From: Chelydra serpentina
Lineage: Eukaryota > Chordata > Testudines > Chelydridae
Reading direction: 5' to 3'
DNA: 64,000 nt
NCBI GenBank assembly: GCA_037349315.1
Contig: JBAIAC010000008.1
Span: 121,022,001-121,086,000, forward strand
The notes beneath the pieces were generated by a model that saw only the letters and a list, made by a program, of their open reading frames with translations, did no database searches and was not told the DNA's origin. Below are positions 31,306 to 42,066 of the stretch, piece after piece. Made by a program: the position numbers and the translations under genes. The first letter of the stretch is position 1. Each line of letters starts with the position of its first letter.

Positions 31306-31608
31306 TAAGAGAAACAACTGAACTAACTGTATAAAAGGGACACTCGTTCTCAAAAAGGTTATGAGTACGGGGAGAGAAGATTCTGACTCCGACCACCAGG
31401 TGGTAAGAGGGGACTGAGGGTGTGCAGCCCTGCTTATCCTCTTATAACATTATATAGCCGTATATACCTTATAACCTGCATGAGGCACTGTAAGACGCAT
31501 GTTCAGGTCAATGGACACTGCTACAGACATCTTCCAATTCTGGCACATGGTGCGCATGCACACCCACATCTGAAATGCATATAGAGACCATCGCTCGAAG
31601 AAGAATAT

Positions 31609-34160
31609 TTCCATCAATGATAATCGAAATTGACATATAGGGAAAGTAAGAAAATGCTGCTTGAGAACTTACTAAAAGGTTGATTTAAGGATAATTACTT
31701 TGAGTATTTTGAAATGTGTTAACAATTTGTGGATCAATAGTTCTAAACTTTTAGCTTTCTTACTCTGAATGTCTATACCAATAATTGTCTGACCTCCCCA
31801 CCATAAATTCCTGCAACAATGAAAATTTAAATCCCTACAAATAGGAAAAACTGCTTAAAAATAAACCAATGCTATCAATCAAAATTATAAAAAAGTAAAA
31901 CTAGAATTCTGCCAAGTCTAACTATTTCAGATAGTCTCCACGGGGCTGTATGCTGAGTGAGTGAGGAGCTCCTGCTGGGGCCACACACCTTTATATCTAT
32001 TTCCCACCTTTATATGAGCACCCTCTCTTAAAATCATCTCATTTTGCATATTCCCATGATTCCCTGGTCCACTTATCTAGACTTTTGGCTCCATTGGTAA
32101 AAACTTCACAATTTGCAAGTGGAAATGGATGGGAAAGAGAATAGTGCTGTAACACCAGCAGCCAGTGTACTTCAAGTTTTGATGTACTTTCAAAACCTTT
32201 TATATTGGTTGGTTTTCTGTGAACAGGATTGGCACAAACTCAAAAAAAAAATCTTTAAATAAAAACAGACAACAAACCAAAAATACTGGCAAATGAGAGC
32301 AAAATAAAATGAAGGAAAAAATGCAATCAGACTATAATGAGCAAAAAGAGAAAAATGGTCAGTGGTAAATGACACACTTACCCTATCCAAATCTTCTCCT
32401 TTTTCATGGACACCCTACAACTCTCCCTTCTTTCTTAATTCTGGTTTCAAGAAGTAGGTGAGGAGCAGAAAGAAAGGGACAGGAAGAGTGGCCAGTGATA
32501 AGAAGTTACAGTTTTACAAAAGAAAGAAGATAAAAGGAAGAAATGAATAAATAATAGATAGAAATAAGTAGAGAAAGAGAGGTAATAATGAACAGAACAA
32601 GTGAGATAATAGGAGGAGAAAGAAATGGTAGAAAAGTCATATAACCATGAAGATAGTGAATTTAATATATGTGTACGCCTTTATTTGTTTGTACTTCTCT
32701 GGTAGTTATCCTATATATCTCTAAGGTTTATTTTGAGCACTTGTATTACTGGCAACTCAAGAGTCAAAAATTTAATCATTGGAGGAAAAAGAAAAAAAAA
32801 TAAATTCACTAGAATTCATATCAAACTCTTGAGCTGATAGGGAACTGGTGGTTCTCAGACATACAGCCCCCACCTTGTAGCATATTTGGAGAATTGTTTC
32901 TTGGATTTTTTTTTTTACACTGTTAGCAGCTATCTCCAGGCCTCTGGTGCAGCTGGGCTCCTCTTTTCTTGTAGAAGTAGAGGTTGCTGGTGGCAGCACA
33001 AGCATTTCCCCTTTTGTATAAAAACAAATCAGTTAAACTATTGGGGAGCAGGATGCAAAGAATAATTTTGCTGATCCTTTCAAATTTCAAAATTCTATGG
33101 CGAGTTCTATGCATAGTGGTGTGGTCACAGTAACTGAAGCACGATTATGTTTGAGGGGCCGCCAAAATATTTTTCTCAGACTTGCTCCAAAATGTTCAAA
33201 AGCAATGTATGAAATTTTTACCAAAATATACTATAAAAAATGCTGATGGGGCTACTATGCTCAAAATTTAGCCTACTGTTTGCCTCCTCTTACCTGTTCA
33301 TAAAGTCCATGTACTATTAACTCTGTAAAACAGATGATTCTACATCAGCATCATATAAAAATAAATTTAAAAATATATCACCAGAAGCCTAGATCTCATG
33401 GGCAACTTTAAAAGTGCTAGCTGAAAGGAAGAGGAAAAATTAAACTTTTGATATGGAAACAGATTTCAGTTTCAACCTTGTAATGACTTGTTTAAGTAAA
33501 GGAAGCTATAGATCAATACAATACTTTAACTCAGGGATCCCAGTGCTCAGAGATACACTTTTGAAAAATCCCAATTACTATGTAGACCACCATTTGATAG
33601 AAGAGTGCTACATATAAACTAGTCTTTCAAAATAAGTTTTTCCATTTCTTTTCTCAGCCCTAGAAGATAACACCAGATTCACAACGATGCAACTCAGATT
33701 GTGAGGTTTCAGAGTCTTATTTGACCAATGCCATCCCAAATCATACACATAGAAAAGTAGTACAGCTAATAAATGCAATGAAAATAAATACATCATACCA
33801 CACATTAAGGAGTTAAATCCATTTAAATGCACTGTGAAAAATATCAAGATCAGCTCTATAGCAAGACATTAAAAACCCCTATTTACAGTAACAGACTAAA
33901 TAAAGTAAGTTCATGTGAGTAGAATTTTTTTCATGGTCATTAGGTAGTATGCTGATGCTTGCTCTCACAGTTTATCATGTTATAACACATATGTATTCAC
34001 CCATATGTGCTGGCTCCTGGCATCATTCTCCACCTGCTGAGAGTCTAAGAACATCTCCCACACCAACTCTGCTTTCCTCTAGGTGTGGAGATAAATAAAA
34101 GTCCTTCTGTGGAGAATGAGGGAGGTACGTGTAATATTTCTATAAGTATTATAACCTCAG
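31609..34160. other. AT-rich DNA without a recognised gene
   Basis: About 2.5 kb. It includes a purine-rich stretch at about 32440-32640 and several A-runs. The short open frames have no family likeness. Confidence 0.5.
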
Positions 34161-34462
34161 GTTACCTGTGTGATATTATCCTGCTTGAAAGCATAGAGTT
34201 AAATCAGAAGAAGCTGTGTTAAAGGGCAGACCAACAGAAACCGAAACAATGGCAAAGTTAAGACTCCTTAAGGGAACAATGGAGGAGAACTATTAGTTAG
34301 GCTCCCATGAGGCTGGTATAGTTTACTCTTCACAAAGCTGAAACCCTGGGATCAAAGGGGATCCTAAATGTTAAAAAGATGCTGGCTTTGGGAAGGAGGG
34401 AGGGCTGCCCAGGGAGTGCTGGTGAGAGCTGACAGGCATACAAGAAGAAACACAGAGACTTA

Positions 34463-34758
34463 GCCCTGGGCTACACTAGAGGGGGGGGTCGATCTACGAT
34501 ACACAACTTCAGCTACTTGAATAGCGTAGCTGAAGTCGGCGTATCATAGATCGACTTACCTGGGCGTGAGGACGGCGGCGAGTCGATCGCTGCCGCTCCC
34601 CCGTCGACTCCGCTTCTGCCTTTCACGGAGGTGGATTTCCTGAGTCGACGGGGAGCGCGTTCGGGGATCGATTAATCGCGTCTAAACGAGACGCGATAAA
34701 TCGATCCCCGATAGATCGATTGCTACCCGCCGATCCGGCGGGTAGTGAAGACAAGCCC
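34463..34758. mobile_element. Palindromic MITE, probably Harbinger-related
   Basis: 296 bases rich in internal inverted repeats, for example atcgcgtctaaacgagacgcgat and acttcagctacttgaatagcgtagctgaagt-type arms. The ends are gccctgggctacacta and, inverted, gggcttgtcttcacta. The left flank is TTA and the right flank AAA, a possible worn 3-base target. I recall this palindromic family as frequent in turtles. No coding capacity. Confidence 0.75.
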
Positions 34759-34771
34759 AAAGAGAGTATAC

Positions 34772-34862
34772 TGGTTTCAGAGTGGTAGTCATGTTAGTCT
34801 GTATCCACAAAAAAAACGAGGAGTATTTGTGGCACCTTAGAGACTAACACAGTCTGTTTCTC
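34772..34862 (+). mobile_element. Penelope-like terminal repeat fragment
   Basis: Contains gttagtctgtatccacaaaa and ttgtggcaccttagagacta, the same repeat class as at 29031-29188 but another subfamily. It stops before the hammerhead-like part, so it is a truncated copy. Confidence 0.6.
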
Positions 34863-35146
34863 GAACCCAGAGATGGATATTAGCTTTGCTGAGGGTACTT
34901 ACAAATGACTGCAAGCAAAGATCAAGCTGTAGTTAGGGGGAAACACAGAGAGAGAGAGAGAGTTAGTTTTATTGTTTTACTCCTTTTGCTTTGCACGTTA
35001 TGTACATTTGGGTGAAGGAATAAATAATGCTTTGTTTTAAAGAAGAGGTTTTTTTGAGTCACTTTACTCAGCTGCTGTCACAGTCCCTTAGAGGCAAAGG
35101 GTTTACAGTCCCAAACTCAGCTGGGTTAATATGGTTGGGAAATAGG

Positions 35147-35765
35147 CAGGGGTGAAAGTTAAGTCAAATGACTTACCGGTACAGGCCTGGGCTGGGGGCC
35201 ACCTCTGGCCCCCGGAAGGGGCGTGGACTCAGGCGGAAGGGGCGGGGCTGTGGGGTCAGAGCCAGCCCCAGCCCATCCTGTAAGGTAAGTGTACCCCCTC
35301 CTTCCCCACTGGGGTAGCAGAGGCAGCCAGGGGCTCCGAGGGCTATTTAAAGGGCTGGGGCGCTGCTGCTTTTACTTCCCCGGCTCTTGAAAAAGCCGCC
35401 AGAGCCCCGCTGCTGCTACCCCAGGGCTCTGGGGGCTATTTAAAGGGCTGGGGCTCCCGCTGCTTCTACCAGCCCGGCCCTTTAAATAGCCCCCAGAGCC
35501 CTGGGGTAGCAGCAGCGGGGCTCTGGCGGCTTTTTCAAGAGCCGGGGCAATAAAAGCAGCGGCAGCCCCGGCCCTTTAAATAGCCCCCTGAGCCCCACCA
35601 CTACCCCAGGGCTCCAGCAGAGGGGCTCTGGTGGCAATTTAAAGGGCTTGGCTGGAGCCCCAGGCCCTTTAAATTGTCGCCTGGGGAAGACGGGCCGCCC
35701 CGGTATGGCGCACCGGCTCTTGCCAGTATGCCGTCCCGCGGCGTACCGGCTTACTTTCACCTCTG
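35147..35765. mobile_element. Nonautonomous hAT element with a long hairpin
   Basis: 619 bases starting CAGGGGTGAAAGT and ending ACTTTCACCTCTG, a hAT-type CAG...CTG terminal inverted repeat. The 8-base flanks are gaaatagg (35139-35146) and gaaacagg (35766-35773), one mismatch apart, so they are the target duplication. Inside, 35341-35455 and 35470-35586 form an inverted repeat of about 115 bases. GC-rich and non-coding; the open frames in it are shadows of the hairpin. Confidence 0.88.
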
Positions 35766-35930
35766 GAAACAGGCAAGCTGCAGCCTGATCCAGCCAGATC
35801 CAGTCTAAGAGTGGATCCAAAAAGATCCATTCACAGAGGAAGGTACTACAGGATACCAGTCCTGTCATTTGAAGAGTACATTCAAGAAGACCAAAAAGGG
35901 GTCTAAAGCACAGCTTGCCATATAACCATG

Positions 35931-36892
35931 ACACCTCCTAAATACAATATATAAACTAAATCCAAACCTGGGCTCAACTTGTAGCAGTACTACAGAGGCA
36001 AAGCTAGGAGCACCATAACAGAAGTATGGTATTACTACGATCCTATTGTAGCTCTCTAATCTAGAATCCTGGTAGTACTGTGAAGTCAGCTACTTTCTTA
36101 TCACACTCATTTCTAACAGTGTCCACCCCCATAGCATTTGGGTGCCTTTAAATACATATTCCATGCCCTCCAGCTTGAGCAAAGCTCTCCAGCCTAGCCT
36201 TCTCCTCCACGCTTTTTACTCTGGATTTGGAGGAACCTTTCCCATCCATTAGAAAAACATCTGCATGAAAAGGCAAATCTTGCAATGTGCCTTGAAGGTG
36301 GCAAAACTTGAACTCAGCTGGAAACAGGTTCCAAAATCATGAGCCCTCCGCAAAGAATGTGCTATCCCTGGCTCCTATTAAGTGTACCCTGGGGCTTTGC
36401 CAGGGATTTCATTGCTTGCAGTATATTAACGCAAGTACCCAACAATCAGGAAAAGAGAATTTATTAGAGAGAGGCCATCACACATTATATGAGTAACAAA
36501 CACATTCACGAGGCTGTCACAAAGAAAAGAGAAGAGAGAATAAATCATTTTGAAAACTTTCACAGATTAATAGACTTTAAGGTTAGCAGAAAATACTGTG
36601 ATCATCTAGTCTGACCTAATCATAGACTTATTCAGACCAGGTGATTCTTACATCAAGACCATAGCTTCTGGCTGTGCTAGAGCATATCTTTTACAAAGAC
36701 ATCCAGTCTTGATTTAAAGACTTTAAGTGACTGAGAATCCATCATATCCCTAAGTAAATTATTTAACCTACTTAAAAATATGTGCCTAATTTCTAGTCCA
36801 GTTATTCATTAGCATTCTATGACATCCCTTACTGTAATCTGTGAGCATCCATTTGCTAGTTCCTATCTTTCTTGAAAGAAAAATAAAGGTTA
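35931..36892 (-). mobile_element. CR1 3' end fragment (about 36568-36800) in unclassified DNA
   Basis: At 36568-36800 the minus strand carries a CR1 3' UTR: the plus strand reads gatcatctagtctgacctaa followed by the complement of a CR1 subfamily tail. No coding part remains. The rest of the interval, 35931-36567 and 36801-36892, shows no gene. Confidence 0.7.
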
Positions 36893-37061
36893 CTTATTTG
36901 TAACTGGAGTTCTTCAAGGCGGTTCTACACATTTACACTTATGGGTACTCTGCTGCCTTGTGGTGCCTTGCAGTAGAAACTTTGTCTAGCAATGTCAGCT
37001 TTTTTCTCTCTAGCATACCAACAAATTAATTGTCTGGTTGATGTGAAAGTCAGATACCACC

Positions 37062-37331
37062 TTAGGTAAGAACCTGGGGATCAGGTCTGAGAACTACCTT
37101 ATTCTTATGAAAAGAAGTGAAAGGAAGATCAGCCATAAGGGCATTCAATTCACTCACTCTCCTGGCTGACATGATAGCAATAATGAAAACCATTTTGAGA
37201 GATAAATGATAGAGAGAACACTCAGCCAAGGGCTGAAAGGATGGTTTCATCAGCATGGCCAACACCAAATTGAGATCCCAAGAAGGCACAGGATCTCTAA
37301 CAGGGGGATACACATCTGATAAACCTTTCAT
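37062..37331 (-). pseudogene. DIRS tyrosine recombinase fragment
   Basis: 90 codons clearly matching the recombinase of the intact copy: PVPSWDLNLVLAMLM, then SARRVSELNAL with the first catalytic Arg, then FHKNKVVLRPDPQ. The C-terminal His-Arg-Tyr part lies to the left in broken frames (about 36960-37060). Inactive. Confidence 0.85.
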
Positions 37332-38099
37332 GAACCTTTGTTACAAATAATGAACAAACAGCTATCTGCCATCTACTAAAGTATGATACATCGAGATAAC
37401 TGCTAAATAAACTTTAAATGATGAGTTAAATAACCTCTGAGACGTCAAGTACATTGCTTCCATTCCTGGTGTTCTGGAATAATTAGATACAGGGAAGTCA
37501 GGTTTTCCCTTCATCCAGGCCAGAAATCTGGGCCACTTTAAGTGCTAACAGCTTCTGGTGGACTGTTTTCTATAGTTATAGTTCTATAGTCCTGCACAGA
37601 CAAAGAACATGACTCAAGAGAGTCAAAGCCCGATCGCCATGCTGTCAGGTGAAGAGACAGTAGGTCCAGGTGAAAGATCTTGCCCTCCTCCTGAGACAAG
37701 AGGTCTGGAGACAGAGAAAGACACAAAGATTCTGCTGGACAGTTGCAGGTGGAGAGGCAATTTTTCAAATTGTATTCACCACCAGTGAATTAGGGATAGG
37801 GTGGGTATGGAGGTAGGAAACCCCTGAGAAAGTATCTGAAGCAACTCGTCAACTTTTTTGGAAACAGGGTAACAAGACACAGTCATGGTCCACACAGATT
37901 TAGCCAGCTGTAGCTAACCATCCAAAATGGGCAAGCACTATAGATAGATTTATAGTGGACACCATACAATCCACCAATTCATGGAACTGTGTGCCATCCG
38001 TGGAAGGAGAGCATGCTGAAGTCACCCCCACATGTTCATCTGGTGATAAATCAGGTTCATAATCCATTTCTAACTGCTACTGCTCAAAGAACGGAGCTG

Positions 38100-39565
38100 C
38101 CTACTCACCTTCCTCCTTAGACCGCATTTCTGGCATCATCTGACTATAATGCTCACTGATCCAGAGGAGTCGAATTGGAGGATTTCTGGACTGCCAGATT
38201 CTTTGAAGAAGAAACATTACCTCTCCATCCATGTGCAGAGTAATTGAAAAATTCCCGAGGTAATCCCCAACAAGGCTCCAGGTCTGCCAATTTCCCCAGC
38301 AACAAGGGTTTGGGAACATGCCTGAAGGAGGAGGACCACAGAGGTATGAATCGAGCCAGAGGTCTCTGCATTCTTCCTCTGTCTTCCTCTTGGCAAAGAT
38401 CCAGGTCTGGATCAGAGTCAGGCTGCACTGGGGATAATAGCATATCCAGAGGAAAGTATGGAGATCCAGGATTTTGTAGGGAACCTATAGGAGTCCTAGG
38501 TAGAGAAAGTATACGGTGGTCCAGAGAAGAACCAGCAGTACCTTGTGACCTCTTCTTCCTAAAAGGAAATGAGGAAGGTGATCTTGGAACCATGGAAACA
38601 TGCCTCCTTTTGGAAACCATGTTTTACCCTCAGAACCAACTAATGCACTGGAGCCAGAAAGTAAACTTGGGCTGCCCAAGGTGACAGAGCTCTCCAGAAC
38701 CAAAGATATAGCTGGAACTATATGACCCACAGACCAACAACAGATTCAAAGCAGCAGACAACATTGGATCTGCTCTTGTAGCAAATCTATCTCCTGAGCT
38801 ACCGAAGCCAGGAGTGGAACAGGTCTGTGCTTCAGAACTGTAGCGGTCTTGTCAGAACTGGAGAGATGCAAAAGCTCTGATGCACGGGAACAAGCACTGC
38901 TAACAGTGACCACTTATGCCTCTTTTTCTTCAGCACTGGGAGAGACAGAACCAAAGGTGCTAATGGCCCCCAATTCCAACACACCAATCAAGTCCATCTT
39001 CCAGGATCCGGAAGTGGAAGTCTGAACCCCTCCTGGTCCTGCATCCACAGGAGTTCCATCGGCATCAGGTATCTGTGAGGCATGAGGTACAGCACCGGTG
39101 AGAGTGGCTAAACGATCTCTCAACCTCTCTCCTGGAATCAAGGCAGTCAGATCTGACCACATGTCCCTCAGTTCAGACGTGCATTGCTTTGGGGGCTTGA
39201 CTGAGGGAGCTGCAGGAATCTGATCCAGCCCTGACAGGGTTTGCAGCCTCTTGACACCCTTCAGTTGCTGGGAGCCCGTGGAAGCCCCAGTTACTGGGAT
39301 GACCTCTTAGACCATGGATCTGAGGACTGATCAGATCCAGAGGGTCAACCTTGAAAGCTTCACTGAGAAGGAGGAATTGCAAGCAAGTCTCCCTGTCCTT
39401 GTGGGCTCTGGAAGTGAAGGTCCAACAACAAACTGAACATCCAGAAGGCGAGTGTCTTTCTCCCCGGCACTTGAGGCACCACATGTGGTCATTGGATTCC
39501 AGGAAGACAGCCCGGTAGGAAGCACATCTCTTGAATCCCAGCTTCTGCTTCTTCGATTCTGCCAT
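38100..39565 (-). pseudogene. DIRS gag-like remnant with zinc cluster
   Basis: The first 130 codons (39173-39565) keep the gag N-terminus: CASY, CLKCRGERHSPSGCSVC and the following KDRETCLQFLLL match the Cys cluster and KERDFRLKQLLLE of the intact gag. Further pieces at 38914-39162 and 38153-38620 are Pro- and Ser-rich and out of frame with each other. The RS-rich domain of the intact copy is not recognisable here. Confidence 0.8.
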
Positions 39566-39855
39566 AACCTGGAACTGGGAAAAACACTAACTATACTAAC
39601 AAAGCTAACACCAACTATCTAAGAAGAGAAAGGCACTAGTTCTGAAGAGACCAGAGAGGTTCACATCTGTCCAGGCACACAATTGGGAGGAATTCTGCCC
39701 CTGTCCTCAGAATGTCAGTGATGCTGAGGGCAGGGGTGGGAGGCACAAGAGTGCTCTAGTTAACATGGCTAGAAGGAGATTCTACCACAAGGCAATGCAG
39801 TACACGTAAGTGGCAATATGCAGAGCCACTTGAAGGACTGTGACCTTACTTGTGA

Positions 39856-41776
39856 TATATTAGTTCCAGTTGAATCAATAAATACATTTAAAAAAATTAA
39901 AATCTGAGATTAACAACAGAATAAAGGGAACACTGAGCCCAATTCTGCAAGGTGCTAAGCACCTGGGCTTCAATGAGAGCTGAGGGTACTCAGCATCTTA
40001 CAGGGTCAAAGTACATAAATGCACATCAGTGACAGTCATCCATACTGTATACTTACTAGCAATGTGTTTACATTAAAATTCCTCCAGAGCAATTAGTGCA
40101 GTTTTTTGTTCCCTTTAGGCAAATGCTTTGCATGTCAAATTGTTCTCTCTTTATCCTACCCTTTTATAATATCCTCAGGATAAGCTCCTATTGCTACTTG
40201 TAAACTGCAATGACAGTGCAACTTCCCCTGCCTTATAAAGAAGGTTATAATCTATCAAAAAAATTAAAACCCAGTCAAATTTGTAACACTGTTTTAAGAA
40301 GCATGAAGTAGACAGAAAAATATCGAAGACAGAGCACTGCCAGAAAATTATCAATTTTGTTTTGTTCTCAAACGTCAGCAGTAGGCAGGTCCAGGACAGA
40401 GACAATGTCAGCTACCCTGAGTTAACAAAGTACATTAGGCATCATTAGCCATACCTGAAGGAAAAAACAAATTACCTCCCAAGCAACTGTAGAAACTCCT
40501 AGTGAATTCAACACAGGAGCTCTCCAGGGGTCAACAGTCTGTTAAAGCTACTATATTCCTTTTACAGACAAAAGATTAAAACATTAACAGCTGTGTTTTC
40601 AGACAAATTTACGGTTGCTATATGAAATGCTGGTGAACTCATTTTGCTAGACTCAAGCACAGCTTTGTGTTCCTACCTCATGTATTTCATGCATTATATT
40701 GTACACATTTATTGTGTCAAAGATTTTTTTTAAAGTGCAGATTTTGTCTTTGTAAAAATAGGTCTTAATCAGCATAGAATGACCATAATATTAGGCTGCT
40801 TGTGGATTGGTTTCAGTTTAGTAATTACACCTCTTTAAAATAAAGCAGAGTTTTTGTACTGATGACAAACAAATCTAAGCTCTCACCAACAATGAAATAT
40901 GATCTTGATGAAAGGTCTAGGACATTATCTAAGGCTCTAATTTGTTAGTCTTTTCTGAATGCCCAACATCCAGAGCAAACTTTCCCTTTCCTCCATTTGC
41001 TTTCAAACATACATCTCAACAGGGCTAAAGTACACAGCTACTCAATGGACACTTCTAAACTATCTATTTGCACAGGATCTGTTGCAGGGATTTAGGGATC
41101 CCATGCTCCTTTGTTCCTTTCTCCCCCCCCTTCCCCTGACCTTCCCAACAAATACGTGCTTCTAAACCAAAATGGCTTTTTTTTTAAAAAAAACTTTTTG
41201 TAATTAAAAAAAAACTCTCTTAAAATGAAATATTGGTAGGTCATAAATCTGACATTGGAGCTTTGCTCTTTAAATTTCAAAAGCAGATTTAAAAAAAACT
41301 ATTAACAGGAGGATAATGTTCTAAAAGAGATTGCTTGGCATGCACATCATATTGCAGCAAAGCTACAACGTGTAACAATTCTTACAATTTTGGTATTCGG
41401 CTAGAATCAGTAAGTATCAGATTGAGAGGGTGTTATAGAAAATTAATAACAAATTAGCCAAATCACCAACATTGCACCTGGAACTCCTTCCCTGTCCCAC
41501 TGTTAGGTGCCCACCTTCTCTTCATTCAATGCCTTTGTAAAAATTCACTTTTCCTGTAAAGCTACAACTATTTGCCCATAACAGTAAAATTCTACCAACA
41601 CCCATTAAAAAAGAAAATGTTTTAAATTACTAGCACCATCCATTTGATGTGGTGTTTTAGGGTTTTATCAGCACCTGACATAGGGCCTGATCCTATACAC
41701 ATTTCTGGGTGTAAAGGATTGACTTAAAAAATACTACTCACATAAGACTTAATGCCTAGTAATCACTGTTTACAGG
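39856..41776. other. AT-rich DNA with one palindromic repeat
   Basis: No gene is seen. Positions about 39935-40012 are a diverged foldback repeat: tctgcaaggtgctaagcacc near the left and cagcatcttacaggg near the right. A-rich and T-rich runs occur near 41180-41215. Confidence 0.5.
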
Positions 41777-42066
41777 CAGGGCCGGCTCCAGGCACCAGCT
41801 TCCCAAGCCGGTGCTTGGGGTGGCATTGAGAATGGGGCGGCAGTCTGAGTCCTGCGGCAGCAATTTGGCGGCAGGTCCGCTCTTCCTGCCGCCAAATTGC
41901 TGCCGTGGAACTCGGAGTGCTGCCCCATTCTCGCCTGCCGCGGCGGCAATTCGGCGGCAGGTCCGCCGCTCTTCCCTTGCCGGCGTGGGGCCCCGCAACG
42001 TCTGCCTCCATCAGGGGCGGGCCGCGGCGACTGCTTGGGGCGGCACAATTGTGAGAGCTGCTCCTG
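41777..42066. mobile_element. Nonautonomous hAT element
   Basis: 290 GC-rich bases from CAGGGCCGGCTC to GAGCTGCTCCTG, flanked by a perfect 8-base duplication tttacagg (41769-41776 and 42067-42074). Internal inverted copies of ggcagcaatttggcggcagg are present. The family is common in turtles by recall. The overlapping open frames on both strands are consequences of the GC-rich palindromes and not genes. Confidence 0.9.

Larger units (their letters stand above)
27550..31608 (-). mobile_element. Decayed DIRS 5' half with nested insertions
   Basis: Only the gag end and the terminus remain. The gag core lies at about 27560-28100 and the Pro-rich and Cys-containing gag start at about 28100-28960. 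The leader was split by a Penelope-like insertion and by a Harbinger insertion; it resumes at 31309 (gagaaacaactgaactaact, compare 6370-6410). The element ends near 31608 with gctcgaagaagaata, matching the terminus of the intact copy. It may be the other half of the relic at 22368-26318, but that relic has its own end near 26318, so I treat them as separate copies. Confidence 0.75.
34161..35930 (+). mobile_element. Possible old LTR region with three nested insertions
   Basis: Once the MITE, Penelope-like fragment and hAT are removed, the remaining sequence begins tgtgtgatattatcc, has an ataaataatgctttg polyadenylation-like stretch near 35020 and a gctgctgtcacagtccc motif near 35075, and could end at accatgaca (about 35931). 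This resembles a retroviral or gypsy-type LTR, but no partner LTR, primer site or clear target duplication is seen. Low confidence. Confidence 0.25.
36893..39855 (-). mobile_element. Decayed DIRS copy lacking most of RT
   Basis: The termini ggagttcttcaaggcggttc (left) and, inverted, tccttcaagtggctctgc (right) form a diverged inverted terminal repeat. The order on the minus strand is gag start (39565), gag pieces to about 38100, a junction, then the end of the RT-ORF region and recombinase (37062-37331). Most of the RT and RNase H is missing, so this is an internally deleted copy that has also decayed by point changes. Confidence 0.8.

Noticed and set aside
26265..31608. One single DIRS copy from 22368 to 31608
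   Set aside because: A DIRS-type end already occurs near 26318, and 1.2 kb of non-DIRS DNA separates the two parts, so two copies explain it better, though one interrupted copy is not excluded.
35482..35934. 150-codon minus-strand frame
   Set aside because: It crosses the hAT hairpin and its target duplication, so it is chance.
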